Shown here one piece after another: positions 35,074 through 43,759 of a DNA stretch of 64,000 nt (position 1 is the first letter of the stretch; the number at the start of each line of letters is the position of its first letter). The stretch lies in NCBI RefSeq assembly GCF_014698795.1, contig NZ_JACJTR010000012.1:124001-188000 (forward strand), read 5' to 3'. The stretch is from Nostoc sp. FACHB-892. GTDB taxonomy: Bacteria > Cyanobacteriota > Cyanobacteriia > Cyanobacteriales > Nostocaceae. The translations under genes were made by a program, and so were the position numbers. The notes under the pieces are model-generated. The model was not told the DNA's origin. It saw nothing but the letters and a program-made list of their open reading frames with translations, and did not search any database.

Positions 35074-36138
35074 TTACTTCTTGTAATAGCCTACCCCTTT
35101 ATTCACAAATTGCAAGGTGTATGCGTCTTTGTAATTAACGTTGGATTTAGAAATCTTAGTATCAACCATGCTCTCAAAGAGTGATGTCCACTTTTGATCA
35201 CTCATTGCCCCAATGCCTTGTTTTTCGGCGGCATCAGAAAGGATAATTTCATATTGTTTTAGCTTTTGAATGCTATAAACAAGTTGCTCATCCGTCATTT
35301 CTGGATTATCTTTTTTAATTAACTGATTCCCTGCTTGGGGATTTTCTAAGTAGCTATACCAACCTTTAATTGAGGCATCAACAAATCGCTGCACTAATTC
35401 AGGATTTTTTTCTACTAGTTCTTTTTTTGTTTCAATAGTAGTTGCATAGGGTTGATAACCAAAATCTGCTAATAAAAACACTACTGGCTGAAAACCACCC
35501 TGCTTCTCAATAGCAAAGGGTTCAGACGTAATATAACCTTGCTGGGCTGAGTTTTTGTCAATCAGAAAAGGAGCCGGATTAAAGTTGTAAGGGCGCTTTT
35601 GATCTTCGGTAAAACCATACTTAGCTTCGAGTAAAGGCCAATAGGTGATATTAGCAGAAGCAGAGACATAAATTGGTTTGCCTTTGAGGTCGGCAAGGGT
35701 TTTAATTCCTGGATTGGGATGTGCAATAAGACACCAGGGATCTTTTTGGAAAATTGCTGCGACTGTGATTTTGGGAATGCCTTGTGCTATGGCATTCACG
35801 GCATCTATGCCATAACCCATGAAGAAATCAACCGCACCCCCCATCAACAATTGAGTACCACTGGCAACTTGCGGGCCACCCATTTTGATAGTTACATCTA
35901 AATCGTAGTCTTTGTAGATACCCGTGGCGATCGCCTGGTAAAATCCGCCGTGTTCTGCTTGTGCTATCCAGTTTGTGCCAAATGTAACTTTATCCAACCG
36001 AGAATTGCTAGTTGACGGTTGGTTGCTGTTAGTACAACCAGCAATGAAGCTACTACCAATCCAGATAGAACAGTATTGAATAAAATTGCGGCGATTAAGG
36101 CGATTAATTGCTGTTGATGAGGGTAATGACGGATTCAT
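35074..36138 (-). CDS. NMT1/THI5-type ABC substrate-binding lipoprotein
   Basis: 354 residues. The N-terminus carries a twin-arginine-like NRRNFIQY, a hydrophobic stretch and a lipobox FIAGC (Cys about 35), so it should be exported and lipid-anchored. VTFGTNWIAQAEHGGFYQAIATGIYKDYDLDV is the NMT1/THI5 ligand-pocket opening; GAVDFFMGYGIDAVNAIAQGIP and LKGKPIYVSA follow in order. Relatives bind pyrimidine thiamine precursors, riboflavin, sulfonates or nitrate; the pocket here does not allow a choice by eye. It is the first transporter gene in the operon and lies 21 bp downstream of a TPR protein gene. Confidence 0.9.
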   Translation of the reverse strand: MNPSLPSSTAINRLNRRNFIQYCSIWIGSSFIAGCTNSNQPSTSNSRLDKVTFGTNWIAQAEHGGFYQAIATGIYKDYDLDVTIKMGGPQVASGTQLLMGGAVDFFMGYGIDAVNAIAQGIPKITVAAIFQKDPWCLIAHPNPGIKTLADLKGKPIYVSASANITYWPLLEAKYGFTEDQKRPYNFNPAPFLIDKNSAQQGYITSEPFAIEKQGGFQPVVFLLADFGYQPYATTIETKKELVEKNPELVQRFVDASIKGWYSYLENPQAGNQLIKKDNPEMTDEQLVYSIQKLKQYEIILSDAAEKQGIGAMSDQKWTSLFESMVDTKISKSNVNYKDAYTLQFVNKGVGYYKK

Positions 36139-36159
36139 AAAATAGTATGATGCTCTCTC

Positions 36160-36642
36160 TTATTTGCCGTTGTAGCTGAATCTAAATGTACATTCTAGAA
36201 TCAACTTTTGATTCACTAGCGAATAGGGCTGAATTTCTAGAGCGCCTTTAAAAGCTTTGATGGCTTCACTATATTCTCCTAGTGCTGCATAACACAAACC
36301 CATGCCGTGAAGCGCCCCAAAATGTATCGGATTTATCTGCACAACCATCTGACAATCTGCCAAAGATTTTTGATAATCTCCAATACTGTAATAGAGAAAA
36401 GCACGGCGGTTCCAAGCTTCGGCAAAATCTGGCTGGTCTTTGATTAGCGCTGTCAGTGCTGTTTCGGCTTCAGCAATTTCACCTGCATCCAGTAACTTTT
36501 GACTGCGATCAATTATTTCCAGCCCATAGATTCCCTTTTGCTGAAACCAAATCCGCCAGATTTTTCTGGTTGCTTTTTCGCGGACTGTGGCATCTGGGTT
36601 TTTCAACTCTTCAAGTAAGGAATTGATAGATAAAGAATCCAT
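36160..36642 (-). CDS. TPR-repeat protein
   Basis: 160 residues. After a helical N-terminus (LLEELKNPDATVREKATRKIWRIWF), about two to three tetratricopeptide repeats are visible: AEAWNRRAFLYYSIGDYQKSLADCQMVVQINP and HFGALHGMGLCYAALGEYSEAIKAFKGALEIQP. TPRs mediate protein contacts. The protein is soluble. Its stop is 21 bp before the start of the substrate-binding protein gene in the same direction, so it probably heads that operon, though such TPR genes are common and the link may be incidental. Confidence 0.85.
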   Translation of the reverse strand: MDSLSINSLLEELKNPDATVREKATRKIWRIWFQQKGIYGLEIIDRSQKLLDAGEIAEAETALTALIKDQPDFAEAWNRRAFLYYSIGDYQKSLADCQMVVQINPIHFGALHGMGLCYAALGEYSEAIKAFKGALEIQPYSLVNQKLILECTFRFSYNGK

Positions 36643-36924
36643 GAATTTGAGATCAGTGAATATACCTTTGTATTAACTTTCTCACAAAATATATCTATTA
36701 AATGATTTTTAAAGCCATCTTTAAAATTGCGGCAATTTATTGCTAATTATAAAATTTCTGTGTTATTTATTGTATTCAGTATACGACTAATACCACACTC
36801 GACATTTAGAGTCATAAAAGTAAAAACTAACTAGAGGTAGTTGACAGATCCTGAGTGGCTAATAGCTGATAAAAACATCTCCAAAAAAATGTCGTTGGCG
36901 ACATTTTGAAGTTGGGGGTGTACC
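36643..36924. other. Intergenic stretch with a 9-bp-stem hairpin
   Basis: AT-rich. At 36886-36907 AAAATGTCG, TTGG, CGACATTTT form a perfect hairpin without a convincing U-tract. No gene was recognised. Confidence 0.5.
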
Positions 36925-37232
36925 GCGTTTAACCCAGTTAGATAGTCAGCTAACTGGACTAGCGCCTCTGGAAAAAGCTACTGCTAAGTTTGATTTGGCT
37001 AATTATCAGTGTATTGTTAGATGCGAATGCGGGGAATGATTGGCGTTATGATGAGTATGAGACTGGGTTAAATTTGACGTTACTCGCTGCACCAGAAGGT
37101 ATCAAGCATTTTTGTGAAATACATCCAGATGTGCCATTGTATACCGCCGCCATTGATGAGCATTTGGATGAGCATGGCTATATTATTCCTGGGTTGGGAG
37201 ATGTAAGCGATCGCTTATTTGGTACAAAATAA
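36925..37232 (+). pseudogene. Rearranged gene remnant with a UPRT-like C-terminus
   Basis: The 3' part (from about 37080) reads [18 protein letters not shown] followed by [31 protein letters not shown] in the same frame, which closely resembles the C-terminus of uracil phosphoribosyltransferase. The part before it ([15 protein letters not shown]) does not look like the PRPP-binding region, and the preceding bases encode a protein-like stretch ([26 protein letters not shown]) in another frame. The remnant therefore seems both truncated and frameshifted, and possibly fused to another gene. The only ATG frame (36990) would yield an 80-residue product that lacks the PRPP site, so no activity is expected. 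Confidence 0.6.
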
Positions 37233-37288
37233 ATAAATTACTAACTTCAGCCTAGTAATCAGTATAGTTTCAACCTTAAAGTTTCAAT

Positions 37289-37858
37289 ATGATAGCCTCA
37301 CCTCAACAGAATTACCTTACCCCTGAAGAGTACCTCCAAATAGAGGAAGAAAACCCTGTCAAACATGAATACATCGACGGCTATATCTACGCAATGGCTG
37401 GAGCGCTTGACGCACACGTTACCATTGCTGGGAACCTGTTCGCTCTCCTCCGTAATCATGTGCGCGGCTCTGGTTGTCGTGTGTACATCGCTGACATGAA
37501 AGCCAGAATTGAATCTCTAAATCGCTTTTATTATCCCGATGTTATGATTACTTGCGACCAACGAGATCAAGAAACGCCAGCTTATAAAAGATTTCCCTGT
37601 TTAATTGTCGAAGTTTTATCTAATTCTACTGAAGCCTTTGACCGGGGCGACAAATTCGCCGATTATCAAACGCTAGAAAGTCTGCAAGAGTATGTTTTAA
37701 TTAATACAAAACGTCAGCGAGTCGAGTGTTTTCGACGCAATGAGCAGAGGCTCTGGGTTTTACAATCTTACACAGCAGAAGATAAATCATTTCGACTCAA
37801 CAGCGTGGATTTTGAGGAAACAATAGCAGCACTTTACGAAGATGTAGTTTTTGAATAA
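37289..37858 (+). CDS. Uma2 (DUF820) family protein
   Basis: 189 residues. YLTPEEYLQIEEENPVKHEYIDGYIYAMAGA is the Uma2 opening, followed by HVTIAGNLFALLRNHVRGSGC, YPDVMITC, PCLIVEVLSNSTEAFDRGDKFADYQTLESLQEYVLIN. The Asp, Glu-Val and Lys positions fit a PD-(D/E)XK nuclease-like fold. The family is expanded in cyanobacteria, usually as many stand-alone copies of unknown role. No DNA-binding extension is present. It lies 56 bp after the UPRT-like remnant and 122 bp before the aspartate kinase gene. Confidence 0.92.
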   Translation: MIASPQQNYLTPEEYLQIEEENPVKHEYIDGYIYAMAGALDAHVTIAGNLFALLRNHVRGSGCRVYIADMKARIESLNRFYYPDVMITCDQRDQETPAYKRFPCLIVEVLSNSTEAFDRGDKFADYQTLESLQEYVLINTKRQRVECFRRNEQRLWVLQSYTAEDKSFRLNSVDFEETIAALYEDVVFE

Positions 37859-37980
37859 TCAATTTATGATTGGGTATGCTACACAATCTTTAGTAAACTA
37901 AGTATCTATTAATATCTTCAAGGCTTCCTAACCCGGCGGAGGCATTGAGCAAAACAGACACAATTGATTGCATAAAAGTT

Positions 37981-39822
37981 ATGGCGCTCATAGTTCAGAA
38001 ATACGGTGGTACATCTGTCGGTTCAGTCGAACGGATTCAAGCTGTTGCACAACGCGTTTACAATACCGTTAAAGCTGGAAACTCGCTTGTAGTAGTGGTT
38101 TCGGCAATGGGCAAAACCACCGATGGACTCGTCAAACTAGCTAATGAAATTTCTCCAAATCCTAACCGCCGGGAAATGGATATGCTACTTTCCACTGGAG
38201 AACAAGTCACCATCGCCTTACTTAGTATGGCTTTGCAGGAACTCGGACAACCAGCAATTTCCATGACTGGCGCTCAGGTAGGAATTGTTACCGAAGCCGA
38301 ACACAGCCGCGCTCGAATTTTACATATTGAAACTACTCGCCTAACTCGCCACATAGATGCAGGTAAAGTAGTTGTAGTTGCAGGCTTTCAAGGCACATCC
38401 AGCGCCGGAGAAATGGAAATTACAACTTTGGGGCGTGGTGGTTCTGACACTTCGGCGGTGGCGATCGCAGCCGCATTACAAGCAAATTTTTGTGAAATTT
38501 ATACAGATGTTCCAGGGATTTTAACTACAGACCCCCGCTTAGTAGCCGAAGCCCAGTTGATGGATGCGATCACCTGCAATGAAATGTTGGAACTAGCTAG
38601 CTTGGGGGCAAAAGTGCTGCATCCCCGCGCTGTAGAAATTGCTCGTAACTATGGTGTTCCCTTAGTAGTTAGGTCTAGCTGGACGGATGCTCCCGGTACT
38701 TGGGTAACATCAGCCAAACCCCAAGGGCGATCGCTAATCAATCTAGAAATTGCCCGTCCGGTGGATGCTGTCGAATTTGACACTGACCAAGCAAAGGTGG
38801 CTTTGTTGCGCGTACCCGATAAACCAGGCGTAGCAGCAAGGTTATTTGGCGAAATTTCTCGGCAAAAAGTAGACGTAGATTTGATTATTCAGTCAGTTCA
38901 TGAAGGTAACAGTAATGACATAGCATTTACTGTCACCACACCAATATTAAAACGAGCAGAAGCAGTAGCAGCAGCGATCGCCCCAGCACTAAGGAGTCAA
39001 TCTAACCCCAAATCTGACGAAGCCGAGGTAATGGTAGAACATAATATTGCCAAAGTCAGTATCGCAGGCGCAGGGATGATTGGCCGTCCTGGTGTAGCTG
39101 CAAAGATGTTCGCCACCTTGGCAGAAGCAGGCGTGAACATCCAGATGATTTCCACCAGCGAAGTGAAAGTAAGTTGCGTAGTCAATGCCACCGAATGCGA
39201 TCGCGCCGTCAACGCACTCCGCAGCGCCTTTGAGATAGAGGCAGGGGGGCAGGGAGCAGGGAGCAGGGGAGAACTCCTTACTCCTAACTCCTCACTCCTA
39301 ACTCCTCACTCGCCACCCCCCGTTCGTGGTGTCGCCCTTGATTTGAATCAAGCACGTCTTGCTATTCGCCAATTGCCAGATCGTCCGGGGATGGCGGCGA
39401 AGCTGTTTGGATTATTAGCGCAGCATAATATCAGCGTTGATATGATTATCCAATCTCAGCGCTGTCGGGTGATTGATGGTGTTCCCAGACGAGATATTGC
39501 CTTTACAGTCTCGCGGATAGACGGGGAAAGTGCAAAAAAAATGCTTACCCAAGTAGCAGCAGAATTAGAGTGGGGTGAAGTTGTTTTAGATAGTGCGATC
39601 GCTAAAGTAAGTATTGTAGGTGCAGGTATGGTGGGACAACCAGGTGTAGCCGCTAAAATGTTTGAAGCGTTAGCTGAACACCAAATTAATATTCAAATGA
39701 TTGCCACCTCAGAAATTAAAATTAGTTGTGTCGTGGCACAAGAGCAGGGTGTTAAAGCTTTGCAAGTCATTCATGCTGCTTTTGGACTAGCTGGTAGTGA
39801 GAAATTTGTCGTACCAGCGTAA
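37981..39822 (+). CDS. lysC: Aspartate kinase with duplicated ACT domains
   Basis: Phosphorylates aspartate in the first step of Lys/Thr/Met synthesis. 613 residues. The kinase domain opens with IVQKYGGTSVGS, then VVVVSAMGKTTDGLV, TLGRGGSDTSAVA and EIYTDVPGILTTDPR. Four ACT domains follow in two pairs (LLRVPDKPGVAARLFGEI; VSIAGAGMIGRPGVAAKMF; IRQLPDRPGMAAKLFGLL; VSIVGAGMVGQPGVAAKMF), an arrangement seen in cyanobacteria, where they bind lysine/threonine for feedback control. The spacer between ACT pairs carries an in-frame repeat (39240-39322). The start is set at ATG 37981; twelve upstream codons from TTG are unlikely. Confidence 0.95.
   Translation: MALIVQKYGGTSVGSVERIQAVAQRVYNTVKAGNSLVVVVSAMGKTTDGLVKLANEISPNPNRREMDMLLSTGEQVTIALLSMALQELGQPAISMTGAQVGIVTEAEHSRARILHIETTRLTRHIDAGKVVVVAGFQGTSSAGEMEITTLGRGGSDTSAVAIAAALQANFCEIYTDVPGILTTDPRLVAEAQLMDAITCNEMLELASLGAKVLHPRAVEIARNYGVPLVVRSSWTDAPGTWVTSAKPQGRSLINLEIARPVDAVEFDTDQAKVALLRVPDKPGVAARLFGEISRQKVDVDLIIQSVHEGNSNDIAFTVTTPILKRAEAVAAAIAPALRSQSNPKSDEAEVMVEHNIAKVSIAGAGMIGRPGVAAKMFATLAEAGVNIQMISTSEVKVSCVVNATECDRAVNALRSAFEIEAGGQGAGSRGELLTPNSSLLTPHSPPPVRGVALDLNQARLAIRQLPDRPGMAAKLFGLLAQHNISVDMIIQSQRCRVIDGVPRRDIAFTVSRIDGESAKKMLTQVAAELEWGEVVLDSAIAKVSIVGAGMVGQPGVAAKMFEALAEHQINIQMIATSEIKISCVVAQEQGVKALQVIHAAFGLAGSEKFVVPA
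39240..39322 (+). repeat. In-frame short tandem repeats inside aspartate kinase
   Basis: G-rich units (GGGGGGCAGGGAGCAGGGAG) and then ACTCCTAACTCCTCACTCCT units, translated as Gly/Ala/Ser followed by LLTPNSSLLTPHS. They sit exactly between the second and third ACT domains and preserve the frame. They belong to the same repeat class as 1639-1787. Confidence 0.8.
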
Positions 39823-39894
39823 AACCTGGCTCTAATTCCTTCTATCCACAGGAGAGAATAACTATTTTCTCCTTGCATTATTGATACATCGGCT

Positions 39895-40052
39895 GACAAT
39901 GCGATTGTTTTGACTGACAATGCCATTGTTTCGGCTGACAATGCCATTGTTTTGGCTAACAATGCGATTGTTTCGGCTGACAATGCGATTGTTTTGGCTG
40001 ACAATGCGATTGTTTCGGCTAACAATGCGATTGTTTCGGCTGACAATGCGAT
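39895..40052. repeat. Tandem array of 21-bp palindromic units
   Basis: Seven complete 21-bp units start at 39895, 39916, 39937, 39958, 39979, 40000 and 40021, with a partial eighth at 40042-40052. Each unit contains ACAAT-GCG-ATTGT or ACAAT-GCC-ATTGT, a 13-bp dyad with a 3-base centre, joined by T(T/C)GGCT. Units 4 and 7 begin with A instead of G, extending the dyad to 15 bp. Because the period is a multiple of three, open frames run through it on both strands (for example 39910-40269); they are most likely by-products. The array lies between lysC and the kinase-TPR gene. Confidence 0.9.
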
Positions 40053-40308
40053 ATATATACTGTCTATCTTTAGGATGCCATTGTTCCATCATGGCTACTA
40101 TTTCCGCAATCCGGCTTTCACCACAGCAAACCAAATTAAGTTTTTTGAGCGGCTTTTAGCTGATACCACCCTTTTCGTCTGCGATACGGTGATATTCTTA
40201 TTTCCCATTGCTACTACATCTAAAATGAATAAATCTTTATATCTAAAGCTCAACAGTAATAACACGTAAGCTATAATCAAACAATTTATAATACTATATT
40301 TATATTTA

Positions 40309-42363
40309 ATGAATAGTCATTTACTCAATGGACATTATCAAATAGTAAAAGTTCTCACTAATGGTGAGAATTGCAAAACGTATTTAGTTGAAGATATTAA
40401 TCTTCCTAGTAGCGAATTTATAGTAAAACAGTTATCTCTTCCTAGTAGCAATCCTCAAGTTTTAACAAGCCTACGCAGCTTCTTTGCTAGTCAAGCAGAA
40501 ACTTTAGAAAAATTAGGACAGAAACACGAGAAGCTTCAAAAGCTAATTGATTATTTTGAAGAAAATGAAGAATTCTATATAGTTCAAGAATTCATACCTG
40601 GAAATCCTCTAAGTGATGAAATTATCCAGGGACAACCTCTGACGGAAGACCAAGTAATTAGTCTTTTATCAGAGATATTAGAATTTTTGGTGATTTTACA
40701 TAGCAATGGCGTGATTCATCAAGATATTAAACCAGCTAATATCATTCGCCGTCAATCAGATAAAAAGTTCGTTTTGGTTAATTTTGCTACTGTTAATAAA
40801 GCCATCCCTAATGAGAATCTCGAATATATACCAATAGAACAAGTTAAGGGAAATCTCAAATATAACAGCGATATATATGCTTTAGGTATCGTTGCGATCG
40901 CAGCACTTTTAGGCTTATCTGGAAACGAAATATCTAATTTGCGAAGTCAGAAAAATCGGCTAACAGGTGAAATTGTCTGGTGGAACAAAAACCTAAAAAT
41001 TAATAGAAAATTAGCAATAATTATTAATAAAATGGTGCGTTTTGACTATCGTAAGCGCTACCAGTATGCAACTGAAGTTTTAGACGACCTGAAAAAGATA
41101 ACGAATATTAAGCACGATCAGCAAAGACAACATCAGAAAAAATTATTATTAGTTATGACGGGGGTAACTGGCTGTATCGCGCTTGGTGTTGGAGTGTGGC
41201 AATTGAGGTCACCAAAACCTGTAACTGATGCTCAACAGCCATTGTACCAACAAGGTGTAAGCAAATATGAAGCAGGAAACTATGAGGGAGCAGTTGAAGA
41301 TTTTAATCAGGCTATTGAATTAGATCCGCAAAATGCTCTGGCTTATAATAGGCGAGGCGATGCTTATTATCGATTAGGAGACTATGAGCAAGCACAAGCA
41401 GACTCTAGCCAAGCCATTTTGCTCAATCCTCAAGATGCTAATGCCTATTTTGACCGAGGATTTGCTTTTTCGGAATTAGGCAAGTATAAAGAAGCGATCG
41501 CAGACTATACCCGATCAATTAAGTTAAATTCTGAGAATGCTTATGCTTACTATGGCCGCGGGTTAGCCCGTGTTCAAGTGAAGGATAATAAAGCAGCAAT
41601 GGCAGATTTTAGCAAAGCGATCGCTCTCAAGCCTCAGTATACCGAAGCTTACTTGCAGCGAGGAATCCTTCGCCGTCGCCTAAGACAAAGAATTGAAGCA
41701 ATCCAAGATTTTGATACAATAATTAAGATTAATCCGAGTGATGCTAAAGCTTATTATCAAAGGGGTTTAACTCAATCTATTAATAAGCAAAAATATGCAG
41801 CGCTTAAAGATTATACGGACGCAATTAACATTAATCCTAAATACATAGAAGCCTATCTTAATCGTGGTGATGTTTACAGCGATCTAGGAAATAAACTTGA
41901 AGCTACTGAAGATTACAACGCTATTTTAAAGATTGATCCTAAATTTACTGCGGCTTACATCCACAGAGGTATTCACCGCTCTTCTTTCGGAGATTATAAA
42001 GGCGCTATTGAAGATTACACCGAAGCACTTAAACTAGATCCTAATGATGTCGCAGCTTACAACAACCGTGGTAATGCCTATCTGGAACTAGGAAATAAAA
42101 AAGCTGCAAATCAAGATTATTCACGAGCGATCGCAATTAATGCTAACAATGCTTTAGCCTACTATAACCGGGGCGTGATTCGCACCAAGCAGAAAAATAA
42201 ACAGGGAGCGATCGCAGATTTCAAAAAAGCTGCAAAACTATTCCAACAGCAAGGTAAAAAAGATAGTTATCAAGATGCACAGAGGGAGATTGCAATTCTA
42301 CAAAATAAGTCAGCACCAGCGAAAGCTACTCGCACTAAATCTGGGAAAAGAGAAAAAATCTGA
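40309..42363 (+). CDS. Degenerate Ser/Thr kinase-TPR membrane protein
   Basis: 684 residues. The N-terminal kinase-like domain (about 8-265) keeps Lys40, the catalytic-loop HQDIKPANII (Asp139, Asn144) and the cyanobacterial PIEQ/SDIYALG segment. However, the glycine loop reads VLTNGENCKTYLV, with a single Gly, and the DFG motif is VNFA (158-160), so the metal-binding Asp is Asn. A membrane helix follows (about 278-296) and then nine or ten tetratricopeptide repeats (about 310-655) and a basic tail (TKSGKREKI). It may be a pseudokinase or weakly active. The TPRs would lie on the far side of the membrane from the kinase. It starts 256 bp after the 21-bp repeat array. Confidence 0.88.
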   Translation: MNSHLLNGHYQIVKVLTNGENCKTYLVEDINLPSSEFIVKQLSLPSSNPQVLTSLRSFFASQAETLEKLGQKHEKLQKLIDYFEENEEFYIVQEFIPGNPLSDEIIQGQPLTEDQVISLLSEILEFLVILHSNGVIHQDIKPANIIRRQSDKKFVLVNFATVNKAIPNENLEYIPIEQVKGNLKYNSDIYALGIVAIAALLGLSGNEISNLRSQKNRLTGEIVWWNKNLKINRKLAIIINKMVRFDYRKRYQYATEVLDDLKKITNIKHDQQRQHQKKLLLVMTGVTGCIALGVGVWQLRSPKPVTDAQQPLYQQGVSKYEAGNYEGAVEDFNQAIELDPQNALAYNRRGDAYYRLGDYEQAQADSSQAILLNPQDANAYFDRGFAFSELGKYKEAIADYTRSIKLNSENAYAYYGRGLARVQVKDNKAAMADFSKAIALKPQYTEAYLQRGILRRRLRQRIEAIQDFDTIIKINPSDAKAYYQRGLTQSINKQKYAALKDYTDAININPKYIEAYLNRGDVYSDLGNKLEATEDYNAILKIDPKFTAAYIHRGIHRSSFGDYKGAIEDYTEALKLDPNDVAAYNNRGNAYLELGNKKAANQDYSRAIAINANNALAYYNRGVIRTKQKNKQGAIADFKKAAKLFQQQGKKDSYQDAQREIAILQNKSAPAKATRTKSGKREKI

Positions 42364-42437
42364 GCTATAACTCAATACAGTAATACCATTTTAAGAAGAT
42401 ATTTTAAAAGTCCTCTAGTCGGTAGTAAAACGTTTTA

Positions 42438-42512
42438 GATCCCCCTAAATCCCCTTTAAAAAGGGGGACTTTGATTCCGGTTCCCTCCTTTTTAAGGGGG
42501 GTTGGGGGGATC
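42438..42512. repeat. 75-bp inverted-repeat element
   Basis: The left arm GATCCCCCTAAATCCCC(T/C)TT is matched by the right arm ending GGGGGGTTGGGGGGATC; each arm also contains an internal hairpin (CCCCTTTAAAAAGGGG). Non-coding, between the kinase-TPR and corA genes. It looks like a common dispersed cyanobacterial repeat and could also act as a transcription terminator. Confidence 0.65.
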
Positions 42513-42669
42513 TTCTGGGGTAAAATATCATTAACACCAAGCGGATTGCAATATGTCTATTCACCGCCATAAACCGTAAGCTTTGACATTTTATGTGTTC
42601 TTGTAGTCAAATAAATTATCGCTCAACATGAGTCATAGTATTTTCTTACGACTCGATTAGGATGGCTAT

Positions 42670-43650
42670 ATGCTAACTCTCCTCACTTTTCATCCAGACA
42701 ACCTGGAATTATTTACCAGCAATCATGTCGATACGGTACTGAAACAAATTGATAGTTCTCGCAATATTTGGTTGCGCTGTATTCACTTCCGCGATCGCAC
42801 TGGAACCGCCAAAATTATTAAACATTTTGGTCTTAATCCATCGCGTGTTAATATGATTTTCAACCATTCCCCTGTTGGAGTTGATGAAGACGTAGAAGAT
42901 TGTTTATTTGACAGCTATGAAATATTAACTCCTCAAATAAAAAATCACGAGTTTGAGGTTGCTCGTGGCAATATTGTGCTGGGGAATAATTTTATTATCA
43001 CCTTTGAAATTACTGAATTAAAAGTTTTAAGTATTTTAGCTAATAATCTGCAAAAACGAAATAAATATATTGAAGGTTTAGGAATTGACTATGTTTTTTA
43101 TCTCATTTTTAAAGAGGTTTTAAATAATTACCATACTGTATTTGATTATATTTCTAGAAAACTTGATGATTTAGAAGATGAAGTTTTAGATAATTCTGGT
43201 GATGAATTAACATACCAAAAAATTGCAACGATGAGGCAATCGACTCGTTCAGGACGCCGTAATTTTCAAAGCATCAAGTCAATGATGGCTATTATGGATC
43301 ACGAAGATTGCCAATGGATTACCCAACCAGTGAAGGAACTATTCAATCAAGAATTAGTTCATCACGTTGATAAGCTCTGGCAAGAATATCAAGCTTTGAG
43401 AGCCTGGATGTCAGAATTAATGGAAATTCAACGCGATAATATTGCTAGCAAAACCGGTGAACGAATTAATCGTTTGACTATCCTATCAAGCGTATTTTTA
43501 CCAATCACTTTCCTGTCTGGTTTCTATGGTATGAACTTCAAATATATGCCGGAATTAGAGCAACCTTGGGCTTATCCTGCTGTGATTTGCGTTATGGCAT
43601 TAATTGTAGTTGGTAGTATTGCTTATGCTAAAAAACAACGTTGGTTGTAG
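42670..43650 (+). CDS. corA: CorA-family magnesium/cobalt transporter
   Basis: 326 residues. A large N-terminal cytoplasmic alpha-beta domain ends in the long helix (YHTVFDYISRKLDDLEDEVLD), followed by two C-terminal membrane helices: about 276-295 (LTILSSVFLPITFLSGFYGMNF) with the signature YGMNF, then 300-320 (AYPAVICVMALIVVGSIAYA). The Gly-Met-Asn motif forms the selectivity mouth of the pentameric channel. Family members import Mg2+ or Co2+ at the plasma membrane. No regulatory leader was recognised upstream. It stands alone. Confidence 0.93.
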   Translation: MLTLLTFHPDNLELFTSNHVDTVLKQIDSSRNIWLRCIHFRDRTGTAKIIKHFGLNPSRVNMIFNHSPVGVDEDVEDCLFDSYEILTPQIKNHEFEVARGNIVLGNNFIITFEITELKVLSILANNLQKRNKYIEGLGIDYVFYLIFKEVLNNYHTVFDYISRKLDDLEDEVLDNSGDELTYQKIATMRQSTRSGRRNFQSIKSMMAIMDHEDCQWITQPVKELFNQELVHHVDKLWQEYQALRAWMSELMEIQRDNIASKTGERINRLTILSSVFLPITFLSGFYGMNFKYMPELEQPWAYPAVICVMALIVVGSIAYAKKQRWL

Positions 43651-43759
43651 TGCCTTTCAGGTTAAAGACATTGGTGGAATAGTGAAATTTACATCTCATT
43701 TAGCATTCCTATATGCTTTCTGTAAGTAGACTGAATCAACCCTAAATCGGTAAATAAAC

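Noticed and set aside
36138..36989. TPP riboswitch expected upstream of a THI5-type importer operon
   Set aside because: The conserved CUGAGA core and the other thi-box elements were not found in the leader region.
39862..40269. Open frames of 60-119 codons on both strands over the 21-bp array
   Set aside because: All frames stay open only because the repeat period is divisible by three; no start signals or domain sequence outside the repeats support a protein.
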